The notes under the pieces: model-generated
What the model was told of the DNA's origin: nothing
The model's database searches: none
Seen by the model: only the letters and a program-made list of their open reading frames with translations
Translations under genes and position numbers: made by a program
Origin: an uncultured Actinomycetes bacterium
GTDB lineage: Bacteria > Actinomycetota > Actinomycetes > Nanopelagicales > Nanopelagicaceae
DNA length: 31,414 nucleotides
Assembly: GCA_903901905.1 (NCBI GenBank)
Contig: CAIUSQ010000141.1
Coordinates: 1-31,414, forward strand
Direction of reading: 5' to 3'
In this document: piece by piece, positions 23,219 to 30,686 of the stretch
Layout of the letters: every line of letters begins with the position of its first letter
Numbering within the stretch: position 1 is the stretch's first letter

Positions 23219-25207
23219 TTAATCACCGCCTAGAGTACTCACTGCCAAATCTAAATCTAAAAACGCCCCTATGGCATGGCCCTCAAATGTGGCCTCGGCA
23301 ACAGTTCTAGGTGAAAGTGCATCCCCAATCACGTGAATCCGACTAGATTCACCGATCGGAGCTTGTTGGTAGAGAAGATCGTTTGCCTGGCGTGGCCCAC
23401 AGTCAATTAAAGTCAACACTTGTGCAATCTGAGTTTGCTCACCGTTTAAAGAGTTCTTAATGATTGCACTCTTGCCTTCCATCTTCACTTCACTAGCTAA
23501 ATACATGGACACTCCCAGAGATTTAAGTCTCGGGATTAATGCCAATCTGGAGTAAGTAGTTATCTGACTAAACAAAGATGGCGTTGGTGAGACTATGTGA
23601 ACTTTAAAGCCATTTGATGCCAACTGTTCGGCAATCGATGCTGCGATCCAAGTTCCTTGTTCATCAACAACAATAACGTCCTCATTTGAAGTTGATTTTC
23701 TTTGGGCAAACTCTTTGATCGCAACGTCTGCAGCAGTTATCGGAGCATCATTACCAAAATCTCTAACTACAAAATTTGCACCCGTAGCAACAATTACTGT
23801 GTCAAAGTTGTTGAGTATTTCAGATGAATCTGAAATACGAGTATTGAGTTTTAATGTTATACCCGACTGTAAGGTCTTCTCGGAAAGTTCAGCTATCAAT
23901 AATTCAAAGCGCTGCCTTTTTGCCAGAGAGCTTGCTAGTAGCACCTGACCACCTAATGCAGGACCGGCTTCTACCAGGGTCACGCTATGGCCGGCTATGT
24001 GACTAGAAATCGCTGCACTCATTCCTGCAGGGCCGCCACCAACTACTAGGACTGACTTCTTGCTCGGTTTAATTTTCCTAATCTCAATCCACTTCTTTTC
24101 TGCTCCAACTTTAGGATTAACGACACATGAAATTGGTAAATTCTTTTCTACACGTCCAATACATTCTTGGTTGCAGGCAATGCACGATCTGACTTCGCTA
24201 TTTCTATTAGTCGCAAATTTATTTACAATCTCTGGATCTGCAATCTGTGGCCTAGCTAAACCGACCATGTCTGCCTCACCAGAATCGATAAGTTCACTCG
24301 CCTCTGAAACTGTGTCCAAACGACACACGGCGAGAAGAGGAATGTGTGGGAAGGCGTTTTTAAAAAGTGAAGCATGGCTTCGATAAGGTGCATGAGGAAA
24401 ACTCATGTCAGCTATTTGTGTAGCAATGGTAAAAGAGCCGTGATAGGCAGAGTGGCTTACATGCAAATAGTTAAGGTCAAATTGCTCATTTAACTTTGCA
24501 ATAACTTCGAGCATCTGTTCTGGACCTAATCCATCAGGCAAAAACTCATCGGCACTAAAGCGCACTCCAACTGCCATCTCTGGTACACGGAGATAAACTT
24601 CTTTCAATACATCTACAGCAAAGCGCATTCTGTTTTCTAGGGATCCGCCGTATCTATCGTCTCTGGAGTTACTGGCGGGGGATAAGAACTGTTGAATTAA
24701 ATGCCCATGGCCCAAGTGAACTTCTAGTCCATCAAAGCCTGCAGATTTCATTCGAACAGCAGAGTCTCCAAATGCCTTCACCATGGTGGCTATGTCAGCC
24801 TGGCTCATTACGTGCGGTGTTTGCCCACCTTTAGTCCAGGCAATTGCAGATGAAGACCAAGCAGCAGTATGTGTTGCATCTCCATTTGCTTGGCGACCTG
24901 CGTGCATGATCTGGGCAAAGATTGCCGCTCCATTGTCATGAACAGCATCGGTTAGTTTTCGAAAACTTGGGATACATGAATCATCTGAAGAACCAAGAGT
25001 TGAACTTCTACCCGCGCTAGTTGGATGGACCCGAATAGCTTCAGTAATTATTAGTCCAGTACCACCTGCTGCTCGCGCAGAAAGATATGCAGCGTTTCTA
25101 TCTGTAGGTAAATTGTTGATGCCAAAATTAGTTGTGTGTCCCGGCAAAAAGACTCGATTTTTGATTCTTACCCCACCAATTTCAATGGGGGTCAGTACCT
25201 TAGACAT
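23219..25207 (-). CDS. OYE-family FMN/4Fe-4S/FAD oxidoreductase (2,4-dienoyl-CoA reductase / TMADH type)
   Basis: A 662-residue three-domain flavoenzyme. Residues ~1-330 are an Old Yellow Enzyme TIM barrel with FMN: the conserved VHLGHGHLIQQFLSPASN and DDRYGGSLENR are seen at 163-193. A 4Fe-4S cluster is bound by Cys342, Cys345, Cys349 and Cys361 (CxxCxxxCx11C). From ~385 a FAD/NAD domain begins with VLVVGGGPAGMSAA. The family includes FadH, trimethylamine and histamine dehydrogenases and N-methylproline demethylases, so it may reduce an enoyl double bond or oxidatively N-demethylate. The second nucleotide loop is VIVVDEQGTWIAASIAE, atypical for a GxGxxG site. It is the first gene of the catabolic set; TAGGAG lies before the ATG. 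A flavin reductase gene is divergent. Confidence 0.9.
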   Translation of the reverse strand: MSKVLTPIEIGGVRIKNRVFLPGHTTNFGINNLPTDRNAAYLSARAAGGTGLIITEAIRVHPTSAGRSSTLGSSDDSCIPSFRKLTDAVHDNGAAIFAQIMHAGRQANGDATHTAAWSSSAIAWTKGGQTPHVMSQADIATMVKAFGDSAVRMKSAGFDGLEVHLGHGHLIQQFLSPASNSRDDRYGGSLENRMRFAVDVLKEVYLRVPEMAVGVRFSADEFLPDGLGPEQMLEVIAKLNEQFDLNYLHVSHSAYHGSFTIATQIADMSFPHAPYRSHASLFKNAFPHIPLLAVCRLDTVSEASELIDSGEADMVGLARPQIADPEIVNKFATNRNSEVRSCIACNQECIGRVEKNLPISCVVNPKVGAEKKWIEIRKIKPSKKSVLVVGGGPAGMSAAISSHIAGHSVTLVEAGPALGGQVLLASSLAKRQRFELLIAELSEKTLQSGITLKLNTRISDSSEILNNFDTVIVATGANFVVRDFGNDAPITAADVAIKEFAQRKSTSNEDVIVVDEQGTWIAASIAEQLASNGFKVHIVSPTPSLFSQITTYSRLALIPRLKSLGVSMYLASEVKMEGKSAIIKNSLNGEQTQIAQVLTLIDCGPRQANDLLYQQAPIGESSRIHVIGDALSPRTVAEATFEGHAIGAFLDLDLAVSTLGGD

Positions 25208-25336
25208 CAGTTTTGGCTCCTAATTTTCCTTAAGTTTAACTTCTATGGTGATAGTCAGCAATAGCAAGTCAATCTGTGACATGACAATCTTCGATTAGGC
25301 AGCCAATTACACTAAATCGTGTGCTTGAATTAATGC

Positions 25337-25957
25337 ATGGAAATTGAACTTGGGCCACTGAGCGAGAGTCAGAGATATGCGTTACTGACACAGACGATAA
25401 TTCCACGCCCGATTGCATGGGTATTGACCGATAATTCACTACCAGATGATGCTCGCTGGAATTTGGCCCCATTCTCATTTTTTAATGGAATTGCTTCAGA
25501 TCCACCGATGGTTATGTTTTCTGTTGGAAGCTGGGATGTGTCCGGTAAAGCAAAAGATACTTTGGTAAATATCCGTAAAAACTCTTCATTTACCATTGGA
25601 ATTGCAAACCAAAATCAAGTCAAGCACGTTCAACAGAGTGCAATTTCTCTAGATCACGGAGTGAGTGAAACTTCAAAATTTGGCATAACTGTAACTTCCT
25701 GGGAATGGCCTACGCCGTTAATTGACGGATGCAGAATTAACTTTGCCTGCACGCTTTCTAAAGAAATCAAGATTGAAGAAAGTAGTCAGATTTTGGTATT
25801 TGCGAAAATCTCAAAGATCTGGGTTGCAGACGAAGCTGTAAGTAAAGATGAGAAAGACCGAATCGTGATCGACCCTGAAAAAATTGACCCACTACTGCGA
25901 CTTGGTGCGGGTAAGTATGGAACCCTTGGCAGCGTAATGCCGATGCCGCAGGTGTAA
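25337..25957 (+). CDS. Flavin reductase-like (FMN-binding split-barrel) protein
   Basis: A 206-residue split-barrel flavin reductase of the DIM6/NTAB type. The family opening is visible: IIPRPIAWVLT, WNLAPFSFFNGIASDPPMVMFSV and KDTLVNIRKNSSFTIGI, plus the RLGAGKYGTLG ending. It would reduce or bind FMN with NAD(P)H, or serve as the reductase of a two-component mono-oxygenase. It is divergent from the OYE-like gene with a 129-base gap and could share its control. A weak -10 (TTGAAT) lies 6 bases before the ATG. Its 3' end meets the sbtA-like gene tail to tail, 18 bases apart. Confidence 0.88.
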   Translation: MEIELGPLSESQRYALLTQTIIPRPIAWVLTDNSLPDDARWNLAPFSFFNGIASDPPMVMFSVGSWDVSGKAKDTLVNIRKNSSFTIGIANQNQVKHVQQSAISLDHGVSETSKFGITVTSWEWPTPLIDGCRINFACTLSKEIKIEESSQILVFAKISKIWVADEAVSKDEKDRIVIDPEKIDPLLRLGAGKYGTLGSVMPMPQV

Positions 25958-25975
25958 GTTCACCTTTTTCTTTAC

Positions 25976-26944
25976 TTATCCCTGAATCATTCGAGCAATT
26001 TGAAGATATAAAGGAATACCAACAATTAAATTAAATGGGAATGTGACACCAATACTAGAAACCAATGCAAGCGATGCCTTTGCCTCCGGCAATGCAACAG
26101 CAACAGCTGCAGGTGCGGCTATATAAGAGGCACTCGCGCATAAGACTCCGAGTATGACTGTTCCACCTAAAGAAAGACCTACGAAGTTGGCGACAAACAT
26201 GCCTAGCACCGCCATAAGAATCGGAAAGACGATTGCAAAAATACCCATTTGAAAACCAACGTGCTTTATCTCATTCCAATTAGTCCCTGCCAAATATCCA
26301 AGGTGCAACAAGAAAAGTGCAAGAAATCCACCTTGAAGATCGATGAAAAATGGAGTCACTGTTTGATAACCAGAATCAGTTGTTACTGCGCCAATAAGGA
26401 GACCACCGACAAGGAGAACTACAGTCTTTCCAGCAAGGACTTCCCTCATTGTTCTGCTCCATGCAACCTTAGTATCGCGATGTCTTGTCCCGAGATAGAT
26501 ACCCATGATGATTCCTGGTATCTCCATCAGCGTTAAAAGCGCAGTAGCAAATCCCTCAACTTTTATTCCAGATCCTTCTAGAAAGAAAAGCGCCGCAGTA
26601 AAAGTGACTAAAGAGGTTGATCCGTAATGTGCGGCAATTGCACCTCGGTCCGATTTATTTAATTTTCTAACAAACACTAGAAGATAAAATGCTATGAATG
26701 GAATCGTTGAGCCAAGAACTATTGTTGCAATTGATGGGACTAGAAACTCTGAAAGAGTTACATCTTTGAGAGCGTGCCCACCTTTTAGGCCAATTCCAAA
26801 GAGAAGGAAGACCGAAATAAACTGGTAGACCGATTCTGGGATTCGCACATCGCTATTGAACCGAGAGGCAAAAAATCCAAGGGCAAACAATAAAACGGCT
26901 ACTGAAGTCAGATTATTAACAGCCAACTCAAATGAGCTTCGCAT
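25976..26944 (-). CDS. sbtA: SbtA-type sodium-dependent bicarbonate transporter
   Basis: A 322-residue, 10-helix-like membrane protein of the SbtA family. Family segments: FGIGLKGGHAL (50-59), AAHYGSTSLVTF (104-115), and CASASYIAAPAAVAVALPEA followed by TFPFNLIVGIPLY in the second repeat, giving the two inverted repeats with unwound helix regions. It imports bicarbonate with sodium. In a heterotrophic actinobacterium this would feed anaplerotic carboxylation. No SbtB (PII-like) gene lies nearby, but a small winged-helix regulator is divergent. GGGGGG lies 6 bases before the ATG, and a promoter with an inverted repeat is listed separately. Substrate by family only; other small anions are possible. 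Confidence 0.88.
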   Translation of the reverse strand: MRSSFELAVNNLTSVAVLLFALGFFASRFNSDVRIPESVYQFISVFLLFGIGLKGGHALKDVTLSEFLVPSIATIVLGSTIPFIAFYLLVFVRKLNKSDRGAIAAHYGSTSLVTFTAALFFLEGSGIKVEGFATALLTLMEIPGIIMGIYLGTRHRDTKVAWSRTMREVLAGKTVVLLVGGLLIGAVTTDSGYQTVTPFFIDLQGGFLALFLLHLGYLAGTNWNEIKHVGFQMGIFAIVFPILMAVLGMFVANFVGLSLGGTVILGVLCASASYIAAPAAVAVALPEAKASLALVSSIGVTFPFNLIVGIPLYLQIARMIQG

Positions 26945-26968
26945 ATCAGCCCCCCTTCTCGTGCCTTA

Positions 26969-26998
26969 AAGATACATGAAATACAATTCATGTGTCAA
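26969..26998 (-). promoter_or_regulatory. sbtA promoter with inverted-repeat operator in the spacer
   Basis: On the minus strand TTGACA (26993-26998) and TATCTT (26969-26974) are 18 bases apart. The spacer is filled by the perfect dyad ACATGAA-N6-TTCATGT (26974-26993). A protein bound there would cover both hexamers, so repression is the natural outcome. The divergent winged-helix protein (27019-27309) is the obvious candidate. Confidence 0.7.
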
Positions 26999-27006
26999 AA
27001 TACGTG

Positions 27007-27012
27007 TATTAT
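27007..27012 (+). promoter_or_regulatory. -10 box TATTAT of the winged-helix regulator gene (leaderless)
   Basis: TATTAT followed by 6 bases (GGGTAC), then ATG 27019. The dyad at 26974-26993 lies at about the -35 region of this promoter too, so one operator could control both genes. Confidence 0.6.
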
Positions 27013-27018
27013 GGGTAC

Positions 27019-27309
27019 ATGGCTAGAACTGTAGAACCAATTAGGGAATGGACTTTCCTGTCTAATCATGGCCATGTCCTGATTCATCTAAGCCGAGACC
27101 CAGATGCACGAATTCGAGATATCGCCAGCTCTGTGGGAATAACAGAGAGAAGTGCACAAGCAATATTGGCTGACCTTGAAGAGTCTGGCTATGTAAATAT
27201 TTCAAAAATTGGACGACGCAATAGCTATTCAATCAATCCTCGATTGAAGTTTCGACATCCAGCAGAGATTGGAAAACCGATCAGTTCATTACTAAAGATT
27301 TTTTCTTAA
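27019..27309 (+). CDS. Small winged-helix transcriptional regulator
   Basis: A 96-residue single-domain winged helix-turn-helix protein of the MarR/ArsR-like type. HGHVLIHLSRDPDARIRDIASSVGITERSAQAILADLEESGYV is the helix-turn-helix with its recognition helix, and ISKIGRRNSYSINP the wing. No sensor or metal-binding Cys cluster is visible. I choose ATG 27019 because the hairpin-like -10 TATTAT sits 6 bases upstream; an in-frame ATG 27 bases earlier would start inside the promoter. It is divergent from sbtA, shares the 26974-26993 dyad, and probably regulates sbtA and itself. The effector is unknown. Confidence 0.85.
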   Translation: MARTVEPIREWTFLSNHGHVLIHLSRDPDARIRDIASSVGITERSAQAILADLEESGYVNISKIGRRNSYSINPRLKFRHPAEIGKPISSLLKIFS

Positions 27310-27365
27310 GTATTATTCTTAGGTTACCTATTGGCTACTGTATAAAAACCACCAAATTTAGATCA

Positions 27366-27647
27366 TTAAGAAAGTGATGCAATCTTTTCTTTAACTGCTA
27401 TCACTGAAGGGTTGGTTAGGGAAGAACCATCTGAAAACAGCAGCGTTGGAACAACACGATTGCCGCCGTTGACTAACTCAACAAATGGAGCATATTCAAT
27501 CTCTTCTTCAACGTTTACTTCTCGGAATTCCACTCCAGATTCATTTAACTGACTCTTAAGTCGCTTGCAGTAGCCACACCAGTTGGTACTAAACATCACG
27601 AAATCTGTTCCTTTAATTCCTAATTGCTCTACAGGTGTTTGGGACAT
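27366..27647 (-). CDS. Mycoredoxin-like glutaredoxin
   Basis: A 93-residue glutaredoxin-fold protein. The active site is STNWCGYCKRL, a dithiol CGYC, and RVVPTLLFSDGSSLTNPS supplies the cis-Pro and thiol-binding loop. In actinobacteria that use mycothiol, such proteins (Mrx1 type) reduce mycothiol mixed disulfides in the cytoplasm. I choose the ATG at 27647, with AAGGAA upstream, rather than the in-frame ATG seven codons earlier (residues MLEKEPT). It is divergent from the DinB-like gene. The protein also fits as reductant of the DsbA-like protein at 8274. Confidence 0.88.
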   Translation of the reverse strand: MSQTPVEQLGIKGTDFVMFSTNWCGYCKRLKSQLNESGVEFREVNVEEEIEYAPFVELVNGGNRVVPTLLFSDGSSLTNPSVIAVKEKIASLS

Positions 27648-27732
27648 GGTTGGTTCCTTTTCTAACATAGCGACTTACCCAGAGCCAATTATTACTTGTT
27701 TTGCTTCTATTTATCTTCCTGAATTAGGAATG

Positions 27733-27738
27733 TAGGAT
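27733..27738 (+). promoter_or_regulatory. -10 box TAGGAT of the DinB-like gene (leaderless)
   Basis: TAGGAT followed by 6 bases (AGACCT), then ATG 27745; no ribosome-binding site. Confidence 0.5.
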
Positions 27739-27744
27739 AGACCT

Positions 27745-28197
27745 ATGAACCCACAGGAACTTCTTCAAACCTACTCTCAAAACGCACAGGCCTTTATTAA
27801 GGCAGCCAAGGTAACTCCAACGGAAAAACTCACTCAATCCCCATCAGATGGGCAGTGGTCACCTGCTTTTGTAATCCACCACATGGCAGATTCAGAGATC
27901 CAGTTTGGTGCGCGCTTTGCGAAAACATTGTCAGAAGACAACCCAAATATCGTGCTCTTTGATGAAGAAAAATTCCCCGCTGGATTGCAGTATGACAAGA
28001 GAAGTGTTGCGCTCTCAATTGCATCTTTCGAAGCAACCCATAACGTAAATTTTGAGATATTAAAAAATGCATCACCAGATGACTGGAACCGTACTTCAAT
28101 GCACCCTGAGAAAGGTGCTGTTCATTTAACTTCATGGGTTAAATCATGTGGTGGGCATATCGGTGCGCATCTGGAGCAGCTGAAGGACCTCACTTAA
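27745..28197 (+). CDS. DinB-family putative metal-dependent hydrolase/transferase
   Basis: A 150-residue four-helix-bundle protein of the DinB/YfiT superfamily. The three His of the metal site are suggested by SPAFVIHHMADSE (helix 2) and GGHIGAHLEQL (C-terminal helix). Superfamily members include mycothiol- or bacillithiol-S-transferases and mycothiol-dependent isomerases, so a thiol-transfer role is attractive next to a mycoredoxin-like gene, but the small size and lack of a C-terminal extension leave it open. The promoter is leaderless. Undecaprenyl-diphosphate phosphatase follows 83 bases later. Confidence 0.8.
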   Translation: MNPQELLQTYSQNAQAFIKAAKVTPTEKLTQSPSDGQWSPAFVIHHMADSEIQFGARFAKTLSEDNPNIVLFDEEKFPAGLQYDKRSVALSIASFEATHNVNFEILKNASPDDWNRTSMHPEKGAVHLTSWVKSCGGHIGAHLEQLKDLT

Positions 28198-28280
28198 TTG
28201 TTCTACAACGTGCAAAATTCACCCAGTTAATCTGAATAATCAATACAATTAACACCAACAACTTCGTTTAGGAGAAAGAT

Positions 28281-29117
28281 TTGTTTGAAGCAATTTTTCT
28301 TGGCATCATTCAAGGTCTAACGGAGTTTTTACCTATCTCATCAAGTGCACATATTCGTATCGCTGGTGAGTTCATGGATAGGGCACAAGATCCTGGCGCT
28401 CGCTTTACTGCCATAACCCAAATTGGTACCGAGCTTGCAGTTCTTATTTTTTTCCGCAAAGACATTGCCGCCATTGTGCGTGCTTGGTTTAGATCCCTAG
28501 AGAAATCGAACCAGCTATTGCCGGAAGAAAAACAAGCATCTCGCATGGGATGGTTGATTATCATCGGCTCAATTCCAATTGTTGTAATGGGATATTTTGG
28601 CCGACATGTCATTGAAAATGATTTACGTTCTCTTTGGCTTATTGCAACCGTCTTGATTGTTTTTGGAGTAATTCTGGGAATTGCAGACAAGTTCGGTAGC
28701 TCCCAAAGAACACTTGACGCGCTGTCTAATAAACATGGTTTGTATTACGGAGTTGCACAAGCCATGGCACTAATTCCTGGAGTCTCGCGATCTGGTGCAA
28801 CCATTGCCATGGGTCGAGCACTTGGGTATTCACGTGAGGCTGCCCTGCGTTACTCATTTTTGTTGGCGATTCCAGCAGTCTTTGGAAGTGGCTTATATCA
28901 ATTAAGCCAAGGATTAACCGAGGATGTCAGCACAAACGTCTTCTCGCTTTCACAAACCTTTGCAGCTACTGCAATTGCATTTGTTGTTGGATATCTTGTT
29001 ATCGCCTGGCTTATTAAATTTGTTATGACAAAAAGCTTTATGCCTTTTATTGTCTATCGCATCGCACTTGGTTCGACCTTACTGATACTTCTATCAACAG
29101 GAGTGATTAATTCTTAA
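28281..29117 (+). CDS. uppP: Undecaprenyl-diphosphate phosphatase UppP (BacA)
   Basis: A 278-residue integral membrane enzyme that removes the terminal phosphate of C55-PP to recycle the cell-wall lipid carrier, acting on the outer face of the membrane. Catalytic motif 1 is QGLTEFLPISSSAH (11-24) and motif 2 is PGVSRSGATI (166-175). Length and about eight helices are normal. The start is TTG 28281 with GGAG 6 bases upstream. The end overlaps the next gene, whose ribosome site (AGGAG, 29099-29103) lies inside uppP. Confidence 0.95.
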   Translation: MFEAIFLGIIQGLTEFLPISSSAHIRIAGEFMDRAQDPGARFTAITQIGTELAVLIFFRKDIAAIVRAWFRSLEKSNQLLPEEKQASRMGWLIIIGSIPIVVMGYFGRHVIENDLRSLWLIATVLIVFGVILGIADKFGSSQRTLDALSNKHGLYYGVAQAMALIPGVSRSGATIAMGRALGYSREAALRYSFLLAIPAVFGSGLYQLSQGLTEDVSTNVFSLSQTFAATAIAFVVGYLVIAWLIKFVMTKSFMPFIVYRIALGSTLLILLSTGVINS

Positions 29118-30000
29118 TTCTCGTTTAACAAAACCACTTGCCGATAAGTTCCGTGAAAATGTTTCAGGTTCAAAAGATGGTCGGCCTGATTGGGTTGCCA
29201 CAATTGAAACTGGAAACGACATTGGATTGTTTGGGCCAGATAGTGCGGTGTGGCAGGTTCACGGAAGCATCGCAACATTAGTTGGGGGAGTGCGCGCGTT
29301 ATTGCTACAGGCTGCACACCCAGCACCATTATCTGGAGTGGCCGAGCATTCTAGATATGAAAGTGATCCTTTAGGCAGACTTGCAGGAACTACCAGATGG
29401 TTGACTGTGACAACATTTGCATCGACTGAAGTGATTGAAAAAGAAGCCGCACGAGTCAACGCAATGCATGATCGTGTTAAGGGAGAGTTTAAAAATAAGA
29501 ACAATGAGACACAAAATTACAAAGCCAAAGACCCACGTTTTTTGTTATGGGTTCACTGTGCATTTACAGACTCATTTTTAATGGCTCATCTGGCTCTTGG
29601 TTATCCAATCGATAAGGGCGCCGATGCATATGTACGTGAATGGAGTAAGAGCGCGATTCCTTTGGGGCTGGCAACTGCGCCTCAAACTGTTGCTGAGTTA
29701 GAAACCACCCTTAACGACTTCAGAGAAAACGACTTACGCCATAGTGATCGGACTGAAGAAGTTGTTAAGTTTATTTTGAATCCACCATTTGATGGTACCG
29801 GCAAATACTTTTATAAATTAATAGCAAATGCTGCCATTGCAACTTTGGATCCTAGAGAGCTCTCACTTTTAGGTCTAAAGAAAAAATCTAGAATCTGGTT
29901 AAAGATATCTCGAACCGGCTTAGATATTTTCTTAGCAATACTAGGTTCAGAGCCACCTGCGATGGTTGCAGCTCATGCAAGAATAAAAAGGTTGGGCTAA
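29110..30000 (+). CDS. MpaB/DUF2236-family protein (putative oxygenase), likely ATT start
   Basis: A 296-residue member of the MpaB / rubber-oxygenase-like family (oxygenase_MpaB, formerly DUF2236). Typical segments are LFGPDSAVWQVHG, GVRALLLQAAHPAPLSGV, TRWLTVTTFAST and RFLLWVHCAFTDSFL; the last carries the His that may bind a heme-like cofactor. The usual N-terminus (RLTKPLADKFRENVSG ... PDWVATIE) is encoded upstream of the first ATG/GTG/TTG, so the true start must be earlier. ATT 29110 has AGGAG 6 bases upstream, is the best candidate, and overlaps the uppP stop by 8 bases. A TTG at 29227 would cut off conserved residues. The gene is convergent with regX3, with overlapping stops. Confidence 0.8.
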   Translation: MLNSRLTKPLADKFRENVSGSKDGRPDWVATIETGNDIGLFGPDSAVWQVHGSIATLVGGVRALLLQAAHPAPLSGVAEHSRYESDPLGRLAGTTRWLTVTTFASTEVIEKEAARVNAMHDRVKGEFKNKNNETQNYKAKDPRFLLWVHCAFTDSFLMAHLALGYPIDKGADAYVREWSKSAIPLGLATAPQTVAELETTLNDFRENDLRHSDRTEEVVKFILNPPFDGTGKYFYKLIANAAIATLDPRELSLLGLKKKSRIWLKISRTGLDIFLAILGSEPPAMVAAHARIKRLG

Positions 30001-30686
30001 TTAGTCTCTAACTTGTAACCAAGACCACGTATTGTCTGAATCAATACCGGATTGGCTGGGTCTGCTTCAATTTTTGAACGAAGTCGCTTAATGTGAACAT
30101 CTAGAGTCTTTGTGTCTCCGTAATAGTCCCCACCCCAAATGCGATCAATCAACTGTGTTCGAGTTAAGACTCTTCCTGAGTTTCGCATTAAATACTCAAG
30201 TAACTCAAACTCCTTCAGTGGCAAAGAAATCAGTGTTCCATTAACGGTAACTTGGTGTTTCCCAGTATCTAGGCGAATACCGGCAACAGTATGAATTCCA
30301 TTTTCAGGAGTTACATCTTCACTTGAACCGCGCCTTAGAACAGCTTTAATTCTGGCTATCAACTCACGAGATGAATAAGGTTTTGTTACATAGTCATCAG
30401 CGCCTAGTTCTAAGCCCACTACTTTATCGATTTCAGAATCCTTTGCAGTAAGCATAATGATTGGAACTTGAGAGGTAGTTCTTATCGTTTTACATACTTC
30501 AACCCCTGAAATCTCTGGGATCATCAGATCTAACAAAATCAAATCAGCACCGTTTTCATTAAACTGCTTAATTGCATCAGTTCCTGTTGCAGCAACTGCA
30601 ACGTCATATCCCTCTTTACCTAAGAGAAATGACAGCGCTTCTGAAAAGGACGACTCATCTTCTACGATCAAAATCTTTGTCATCAA
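29997..30686 (-). CDS. regX3: RegX3/PhoB-type phosphate response regulator
   Basis: A 229-residue OmpR-family response regulator. The receiver domain has the acidic pair in VEDE, phosphoacceptor Asp53 in LLDLMIP, Thr in MLTAKD and Lys in VTKPYSS. The C-terminal winged helix ends in TQLIDRIWGGDYYGDTKTLDVHIKRL..., close to RegX3/PhoB. Its start overlaps the senX3 stop by 4 bases, so kinase and regulator are translated together. It probably binds the PHO boxes upstream of pstC and pstS. The gene ends tail to tail with the MpaB-like gene, sharing 4 bases (TAG and TAA overlap). Confidence 0.92.
   Translation of the reverse strand: MMTKILIVEDESSFSEALSFLLGKEGYDVAVAATGTDAIKQFNENGADLILLDLMIPEISGVEVCKTIRTTSQVPIIMLTAKDSEIDKVVGLELGADDYVTKPYSSRELIARIKAVLRRGSSEDVTPENGIHTVAGIRLDTGKHQVTVNGTLISLPLKEFELLEYLMRNSGRVLTRTQLIDRIWGGDYYGDTKTLDVHIKRLRSKIEADPANPVLIQTIRGLGYKLETN

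Noticed and set aside
27645..27668. Upstream ATG 27668 as start of the mycoredoxin-like gene
   Set aside because: The ATG at 27647 has AAGGAA at good spacing; the upstream seven residues overlap a likely -10 (TATGTT).
28310..28690. 126-codon minus-strand frame opposite uppP
   Set aside because: The plus strand carries the intact UppP motifs; the antisense frame has no recognisable features.
29227..29229. TTG 29227 as the start of the MpaB-like gene
   Set aside because: It would remove about 39 upstream residues that look like the normal family N-terminus, and no ribosome site precedes it.
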